Positions 59,022 through 64,000 of a DNA stretch of 64,000 bases are shown here, one piece after another. Numbering within the stretch: position 1 is the stretch's first letter; every line of letters starts with the position of its first letter. The position numbers and the translations under genes are program-made. Origin of the DNA: Phytohalomonas tamaricis (GTDB taxonomy: Bacteria > Pseudomonadota > Gammaproteobacteria > Pseudomonadales > Halomonadaceae); contig NZ_PVRV01000020.1 of the NCBI RefSeq assembly GCF_003012345.1, positions 898,983 to 962,982 of the forward strand. Direction: 5' to 3'. Below the pieces are notes generated by a model. That model saw only the letters and a list, made by a program, of their open reading frames with translations. It was not told the DNA's origin and ran no database searches.

Positions 59022-60023
59022 ATGACGCCGACTCGCCATTTCGAACGCCTCGTCCAGACCTGGCCACTTGAGCGCCCCTTCGTGATCGCCCGCGGCGTAA
59101 GTACCTCGATCGACGTGGTGCAGGTGCGCATCACGCAGGACGGTCACGTTGGCATCGGCGAATGCAAGCCAACGCCGCGTTACGGTCACTCTATCGACAC
59201 CATCCTCGCCGAACTCGATGCTATCGCGGCCGAGATCGAACAAGGTCTCGACCGCCAGGCACTGCAGCAGCGGCTGCCGGCCGGCCCAGCGCGCAACGCT
59301 GTCGACTGTGCGCTGTGGATGCTGGAAGCGCGTATCTCGGGACGTACCATCTGGCAGCAGCTCAGCCTCGATCCTAACTGTGAGATCGTCACCGCTCACA
59401 CTATTGGCATTGCCTCACCTGCCGAGATGGCCGCCGCCGCAACGCAGGCCCTGGCCGCTGGCGCGCGCCTGCTCAAGGTCAAGCTCGACAACGAGCAGAT
59501 AATCGAGCGGGTCACCGCGGTGCGTGATACCGCGCCCAAGACACGGATCATCATCGATGCCAACGAGGCGTGGCGTGCCGACAGCGTCGCGGCACACTGC
59601 GCGGCGTTGGCCAAGCTGAACGTTGAGATGATCGAACAACCGCTGCCGGCCGGAGAGGATGCAATATTGGCCGACTTCGCCCATCCCGTGCCGCTATGTG
59701 CCGACGAGAGCTGCCATACCTGCGCCGATCTGGAACGGCTGGCGACGCGCTACGAGATGATCAACATCAAACTCGACAAATGCGGCGGAATCACCGAAGG
59801 GCTTGCCATGATCGAAGAGAGCAGACGGCTGGGGCTGGAGCTTATGGTCGGCTGCATGCTCGGCACCTCAGTGGCGATGCGTGCGGCGTTGCCGCTCGCC
59901 GCCCAGGCCCGCATTGTCGACCTCGACGGCCCACTGTGGCTCGCCCGCGACGTCGAGGACGCGCTCGATTTCTCCGCTGGCAGCGTCAAGGACCCAGGCA
60001 CCCGCGATATGTCACATGGCTGA
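59022..60023 (+). CDS. dgcA: enolase-superfamily racemase, DgcA-like
   Basis: The 333-residue protein is of the dipeptide-epimerase/muconate type. Catalytic Lys in LLKVKLDNE and in INIKLDKCGG and metal ligands in IIDANEAW, EQPLP and CADESCH are present. In the DgcN-DgcA route it would racemise N-acetyl-D-glutamate to the L form, which other enzymes then deacetylate. Its 3' end overlaps the convergent Nudix gene by 12 nt. Confidence 0.85.
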   Translation: MTPTRHFERLVQTWPLERPFVIARGVSTSIDVVQVRITQDGHVGIGECKPTPRYGHSIDTILAELDAIAAEIEQGLDRQALQQRLPAGPARNAVDCALWMLEARISGRTIWQQLSLDPNCEIVTAHTIGIASPAEMAAAATQALAAGARLLKVKLDNEQIIERVTAVRDTAPKTRIIIDANEAWRADSVAAHCAALAKLNVEMIEQPLPAGEDAILADFAHPVPLCADESCHTCADLERLATRYEMINIKLDKCGGITEGLAMIEESRRLGLELMVGCMLGTSVAMRAALPLAAQARIVDLDGPLWLARDVEDALDFSAGSVKDPGTRDMSHG

Positions 60024-60554
60024 CACTTGTTCTCTCGCCTTGGAAGGAGGCGAAGATGCCAGCCAGCTTTCCTTGAGCAAACGTTCGAACGCCCGGCGGC
60101 TGTCGGGCGTGACGTTATCCAGCCCCAGCACCTGTTCGGGGCTGAGCCATTCAATGCCAGCGACCTCGCTCGCCTGCAGTATCAGCGGCCCGTCGTAGCG
60201 GACCATGAATACGCCGCCATGAACGTGCAGATCGGCATCGACGTAGCGAAAATCGAAGCAGTGCCTGAGCGGCACGCCGTAAATGCCCAACTCCTCGCCT
60301 AGCTCACGGCGCGCCCCACTGTGCATGTCCTCTCCAGCATCGACGACACCGCCAGCAGCGAGATCAAAACCGCCGGGAAAGATGTCCTTGCTCATGGTGC
60401 GCCGCTGTACGCACAGTTGGCCCTGACGATTGCTGACGAAGATATAGGTTGCGCGGTGCCATAGCTTTAACCGCCTCATTCGTGCGCGCGTAGTCGCACC
60501 GCAAGGACGATTGTTCGCATCAGTAATCTGAATGAGTTCCTGGCCTGGGGACAT
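60012..60554 (-). CDS. Nudix hydrolase
   Basis: The 180-residue protein has the Nudix box GGVVDAGEDMHSGARRELGEELG, which fits GX5EX7REUXEEXGU. It is similar to YfcD-type hydrolases (WHRATYIFVSNRQGQLCVQ, RTMSKDIFPGGFDLAAGG). The substrate, likely a nucleoside diphosphate derivative, is unknown. It overlaps dgcA at the 3' end. Confidence 0.9.
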   Translation of the reverse strand: MSPGQELIQITDANNRPCGATTRARMRRLKLWHRATYIFVSNRQGQLCVQRRTMSKDIFPGGFDLAAGGVVDAGEDMHSGARRELGEELGIYGVPLRHCFDFRYVDADLHVHGGVFMVRYDGPLILQASEVAGIEWLSPEQVLGLDNVTPDSRRAFERLLKESWLASSPPSKAREQVSAM

Positions 60555-60751
60555 TAGTCCTCCTCTTTTATTCTAGGCAAACGCCTTTTGAGCACATGGG
60601 ACAGCACCCCAGCCTGTTCAGGAAGCGTCATGATTAAAAGCGTTGGGTAATACATGTAAGCGTAATAAACGTGTTCATATATAAGGCGTAATATACAGGG
60701 CTTATCATTGAACTGCCTTGGTCGTAACGAGCGACCCGTTACCCGCTCCTG

Positions 60752-61366
60752 TCAGGCCAATGCCTCGATGAAGACGCTGAAGGCGAGTGCCAGCAATAAG
60801 ATGCCCATAATCCGATCTAGCCAAACCGCCTGCGTGCGTAACAGGTCAAGCACACGAGTTTGTGACAATAAGATCACGACTAGCATGTACCAAGCGCCGT
60901 CAATGATCATAGCCGTTGACACAATCAGTGCCTTGCCCAGCCACGTCATATCGGTTTCAACGAACTGACTGAGCAAGGCAACGAAAAACAGAATCAGCTT
61001 GGGATTACCCAGCGCCACAAGCAGGCCATTTCGTACCGCACGGCCCACATCGCCTGATGTGGGCTCATCGTCAATCACTTCCCCTTTGGTACGCAGTGCC
61101 TGGTAGCCAAGCCATGCCAGGTAAAGCGCACCCAACAAGGTTATCCCACGATAAAGCAACGGCTGATGCTGAATGATCGCCCCTAGCCCCCACACGGTCA
61201 GCAAGGCATAGATGCCGACGCCAAGCGCATGACTGAGTGAAGCACTGATTCCGGCTCGCCGCCCACCGTGAACACTGTGTCGAACCACCATGGCAAGGCT
61301 TGGTCCAGGCGACAGCGCCCCCAGCGCACAGACCAATGCAAGCGATATCCAGTGAGTCAGTGTCAT
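60752..61366 (-). CDS. LysE/RhtB-family amino-acid exporter
   Basis: The roughly 204-residue protein has about six helices and the LysE/RhtB motif ALSPGPSLAMVVRHSVHGGRR and GNPKLILFFVALLSQF. It would export amino acids such as threonine or homoserine. The ATG at 61366 with AAGGAA upstream is chosen over a longer frame from 61399. Confidence 0.88.
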   Translation of the reverse strand: MTLTHWISLALVCALGALSPGPSLAMVVRHSVHGGRRAGISASLSHALGVGIYALLTVWGLGAIIQHQPLLYRGITLLGALYLAWLGYQALRTKGEVIDDEPTSGDVGRAVRNGLLVALGNPKLILFFVALLSQFVETDMTWLGKALIVSTAMIIDGAWYMLVVILLSQTRVLDLLRTQAVWLDRIMGILLLALAFSVFIEALA

Positions 61367-61491
61367 GCCATTTCCTTGAGCCCGTAAAGTCGCCAGCATG
61401 CCGTCATCTTTTCCGGCTTGCCAGTCTCATACGAGCAATAGCATCATGATGGATGCGAGCGGGTAAGCCACACTTCCCAAGAGGAACGGCA

Positions 61492-61836
61492 ATGAGAATT
61501 CACAGCCGATGTATTGCTACGGTCCTTGTCACGATCGCTCTCCTATCCAGCGCAGGGTGTACAAGCACACAGCGTGGCTGGAGCAAGGAAAACGTCAACG
61601 CTAAGCAATATCGTAAAGATAGCCGTGAATGCGGCCAGCAACTCGAATTGACCGAGCGCAGCGCCTTACCCAAAACATTGCCTGCCGATGCACACTCCGC
61701 TGCCAATGATGGTCTCATCACCAGCGCCCAGAGCGACACAGCACAACATGAATTCAACACATGTATGTACAACCGTGACTGGCGTCTAATTACGCCCGAC
61801 GAGGCCGCGTCCACCAGAGAAAGTACGCCAAACTGA
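61492..61836 (+). CDS. small lipoprotein
   Basis: The 114-residue protein has a lipobox (LLSSAGCTST) after a short basic N-terminus. The mature part has two more Cys (RECGQQ and TCMYNRDWR) that could pair. No known domain is seen. GAGGAA precedes the ATG. Confidence 0.7.
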   Translation: MRIHSRCIATVLVTIALLSSAGCTSTQRGWSKENVNAKQYRKDSRECGQQLELTERSALPKTLPADAHSAANDGLITSAQSDTAQHEFNTCMYNRDWRLITPDEAASTRESTPN

Positions 61837-62082
61837 TCCTGCTAATGGTCCCTGCCGGGAATGGCGCAGTGAAGCACACGCCTTATCTATGCCTTAGACA
61901 GCTTTTGGAACCGACAAGAAGTTAACCATATTGATTAAAGATGCCTGCAATTTGTTCCTGGTTCATATTTACCTCGGTTTAGAGCCTTGCTTCTATTAGA
62001 GTGGATATTTAGGTTGTCCGCTTTTAGGCAAACTTGAATAGCAAGGTCACATGCAGGCCATATACCGTCAGGAGGGCTACTT

Positions 62083-62376
62083 ATGTTTGGGCTTTTTTCT
62101 TCCAAGCGCGATCGTTATGCCAAGGAATTTCGCAAGGAGCTACGTCATCAGGATAAATACGGACGTCGCCGTCTCAGCGAATTGACAGAAGGGACACGCG
62201 AAAGATTAGGCAAAGCTGGCGATTATCTGGATCATGAAGGTCATCGCGCCTGGGAGTACACCGAGGACTCCTTGCGTGATCTCGATTATCATGTACATCG
62301 CAAGCCTTGGGCCTACATTGGCGCCGGCACAGCACTGGGCCTGATTACTGGCATATTGATCGGACGTCGTTACTGA
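62083..62376 (+). CDS. DUF883-family membrane-anchored protein (YqjD/ElaB-like)
   Basis: The 97-residue protein is helical and basic, and ends in a C-terminal membrane helix with the typical RKPWAYIGAGTALGLITGIL then GRRY. Relatives in E. coli (YqjD, ElaB) bind ribosomes at the membrane in stationary phase. AGGAGG lies before the ATG. Confidence 0.78.
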   Translation: MFGLFSSKRDRYAKEFRKELRHQDKYGRRRLSELTEGTRERLGKAGDYLDHEGHRAWEYTEDSLRDLDYHVHRKPWAYIGAGTALGLITGILIGRRY

Positions 62377-62417
62377 TCGAGCTAACTCTAGTCACCGTTA
62401 AATAGCCCTACTATTCT

Positions 62418-62454
62418 CAGGACCGAGGCGCAAACCCCAGGACCGAGGCGCAAA
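62418..62454. repeat. two-copy 17-bp direct repeat
   Basis: CAGGACCGAGGCGCAAA occurs at 62418-62434 and again at 62438-62454, separated by 3 nt. It lies in the gap between two small genes and has no obvious function. Confidence 0.75.
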
Positions 62455-62628
62455 GATTGGTCCTGGTGATCACTATTATGCCGATAGCACCTTTTTCACA
62501 TCAATTGAGTTCCAGCTATCCTGCTGTACTCCCAATCAGCACAGTTTTTATCCTTCCAAGTCATTTAAATCAGCGCGCGGACTTCCATCCGCTCACGCAG
62601 CTAAATAATGATATTGGAGGTCACACTC

Positions 62629-62784
62629 ATGAAAACCATCATGGCCCTAGGCATCGCTTTCACGCTCTCTACAGGTAACGCGTACGCCTATGATAACCAC
62701 AAGGAGGAATCAGGTTGGCAGAACTTCTGGTCTTCCCTGTTTAGTAGTAGCCATCGCCATGGTGGCAACGGCATGTGCTCTTAA
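62629..62784 (+). CDS. 51-residue secreted peptide
   Basis: An ATG at 62629 with TGGAGG eight bases upstream opens a frame of 51 codons. It starts MKTIMALGIAFTLSTGNAYA, a clear signal peptide, and the mature part of about 31 residues is rich in Trp, Ser and His (GWQNFWSSLFSSSHRHGG). A good terminator follows 20 nt after the stop. Ribosome site, signal and terminator together support a real small gene of unknown role. Confidence 0.6.
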   Translation: MKTIMALGIAFTLSTGNAYAYDNHKEESGWQNFWSSLFSSSHRHGGNGMCS

Positions 62785-62804
62785 AAGTTCTTATTGTTTC
62801 AATG

Positions 62805-62835
62805 ATAACCCTGCTTATAGCAGGGTTATTGTTTT
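62805..62835 (+). terminator. rho-independent terminator
   Basis: ATAACCCTGC and GCAGGGTTAT pair around TTATA, followed by TGTTTT. It ends the transcript of the 51-residue peptide gene. Confidence 0.85.
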
Positions 62836-62877
62836 GTAATGATTGATGCACCACCTATCAAGCAGCAGAATGCCTCC

Positions 62878-63711
62878 TCAATATGTCGCCTGTACCGGCT
62901 TCGAAAAGGGAGCCTCTCCCGTACCCTTGGCTGCATAGCGCTGGTAAGCGAGTGCAAGCTTGGTGTCGTATGCATGCTTGCGATAATCCTTGCCGTTATA
63001 GCCATGCGCGAATGTCGCCCAGTCATGCTGCCGTAGTGCTCGGGTCAGGTTAGGGTCCGCCATGATAAAACGAACAAAAGCGTCAAGATGGTACCCCTCA
63101 CTACGTCGCATGCAGTCAACAAATTCATCAATACTGCTGTACCCCAAGCGCGACCAGTGCCATCCCATGATCTGAAACGCGCCCCAACTGCACGATTCAC
63201 GCGCGGCCTTTTCATGAATCCTCTCCGCATCACGCAAGCGTATCCATTCATTAGCACCGCCTCTATAACCACCAGGTAACGTGCTGACAAGCGCGGGGAT
63301 ACCTCGCGCCCACTCATCAGCTTTTTGGCCATGCGACTTTAGCTGCCGGTACATGATATGTCGTTCATAGAGTATCTTGGGCATGCCACTGTCAAGAAAG
63401 CCACAACCACTCGACTCCACAGCATTGACAGCCTGGATAACAGGTACCTCTACACTCAATAAAGCGGCAGCCTTTTCGATATCACGTTGACACAGCGTCT
63501 TGGGTAGCGGTGCACCACTCAGTGCCGCCCATGTCTTGGGCCCAACCACCCCATCGCAGACCAGTCGATGATCCTCTTGAAATACTTCAACGGCACGCTC
63601 GGTTTCCTCATTGAAAGCGCCGTTAAGCTTTACATCATACCCGTTGGCAATAAGTAATTTCTGTAGACGGCGTACATCCTTGTCAGAGTCTCCATATTTA
63701 AGTACGCACAT
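62878..63711 (-). CDS. phage-type N-acetylmuramidase with peptidoglycan-binding domain
   Basis: The 277-residue protein has an N-terminal peptidoglycan-binding domain (SDKDVRRLQKLLIANGYDV and VCDGVVGPKTWAALSG) and a C-terminal N-acetylmuramidase domain (DUF3380-like) with Glu in AVNAVESSGCGF as likely catalytic residue, SWGAFQIMGWHW, and HGYNGKDYRKHAYD. Such lysozyme-like proteins are mainly phage endolysins. There is no signal peptide. No other phage genes are seen within the window. Confidence 0.85.
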   Translation of the reverse strand: MCVLKYGDSDKDVRRLQKLLIANGYDVKLNGAFNEETERAVEVFQEDHRLVCDGVVGPKTWAALSGAPLPKTLCQRDIEKAAALLSVEVPVIQAVNAVESSGCGFLDSGMPKILYERHIMYRQLKSHGQKADEWARGIPALVSTLPGGYRGGANEWIRLRDAERIHEKAARESCSWGAFQIMGWHWSRLGYSSIDEFVDCMRRSEGYHLDAFVRFIMADPNLTRALRQHDWATFAHGYNGKDYRKHAYDTKLALAYQRYAAKGTGEAPFSKPVQATY

Positions 63712-63835
63712 CCTGATTCCTCCTTACAATACACAGTGGTGATCCGGGGCTTATTCTCAATAGCCCCATATTCACCTGTGCTATGTAATATCGCGATACC
63801 AACAGTGCGTAAGCCTTGGATGGGACACAACAAGA

Positions 63836-63898
63836 GCGGGAAGCGGGAAGCGGGAGGCGGGAGGCGGGAGGCGGGAGGCGGGAGGCGGGAGGCGGGAA
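63836..63898. repeat. 7-bp tandem repeat, nine units
   Basis: The unit GCGGGAG, or its variant GCGGGAA, repeats nine times. Two GCGGGAA units are followed by six GCGGGAG units and a final GCGGGAA. It lies upstream of the muramidase gene in non-coding DNA. Copy number is likely to vary by slippage. Confidence 0.9.
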
Positions 63899-64000
63899 GC
63901 ATATAAAAACAGTACCAACGTATAAATGAGTACGATCGAGGTTCGCAGGATATGAACGGTTACCATCATTTACAGGTTAATTTCGGCAGTCGATGCTAAC

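Noticed and set aside
62418..62454. CRISPR-like repeat
   Set aside because: Only two copies of 17 bp with a 3-nt gap; there is no spacer of proper size and no cas gene in the window.

Overview
The window is GC-rich gammaproteobacterial chromosome. Its gene content fits a Halomonas-like member of the Halomonadaceae: a Pseudomonas-style two-subunit arginine succinyltransferase pathway, FabV enoyl reductase, Ehu-type compatible-solute/amino-acid ABC transporter genes, CstA, and a large MscS-family channel. The genus is inferred from content and style; no rRNA or tRNA gene was seen, and no CRISPR array or intact prophage.

Region by region. 1-2012: end of a GNAT/nitrilase fusion gene and an MtfA-type zinc peptidase. 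2013-4095: a stretch of broken DNA with a shred of HMG-CoA lyase, the start of a lost gene, an orphan AT-rich VRR-NUC protein, and a redoxin N-terminus joined to a frameshifted fabF remnant. 4096-18671: housekeeping and peripheral metabolism (Tat-exported aldo/keto reductase, LysR regulator, TVP38 membrane protein, glycosyltransferase, SelO, haloacetate dehalogenase-like hydrolase, D-malate/tartrate dehydrogenase, chemoreceptor, lipocalin, a TetR-controlled SMR pump pair, and astE). 18976-23785: a basic amino-acid ABC importer with one ATPase, two permeases and three tandem binding proteins. 23962-32277: CstA, an esterase, ApbE, a glutamine amidotransferase next to an ethanolamine-type permease, and a LysR gene divergent from azlCD. 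32329-33794: a decayed ISL3 transposase beside a truncated hydrolase. 34226-38881: a polyol-use locus (kinase, AraC regulator, polyol permease, polyol dehydrogenase). 39170-45447: the arginine succinyltransferase operon astC-aruF-aruG-astD-astB, followed by an ArgR-like AraC/GATase regulator, two DUF2959 lipoproteins and fabV. 49672-53424: a small unknown protein, an MscS channel and glutathione peroxidase. 53758-60023: ehuBCDA-like transporter, LysR regulator, and dgcN-dgcA-like genes for D-glutamate catabolism. 60012-64000: Nudix hydrolase, LysE exporter, small envelope proteins, a phage-type muramidase and a 7-bp tandem repeat.

The main theme is arginine and glutamate-family amino-acid use. 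The importer at 18976-23785, astE at 17646, the ast operon at 39170-45441 and the ArgR-like gene at 45741 would together take up arginine and degrade it to glutamate and succinate. Two 21-nt periodic sites that fit the Pseudomonas ArgR half-site pattern lie upstream of the importer and of astC. The cluster at 53758-60023 probably handles a D-amino acid, most likely D-glutamate, although its transporter resembles ectoine importers.
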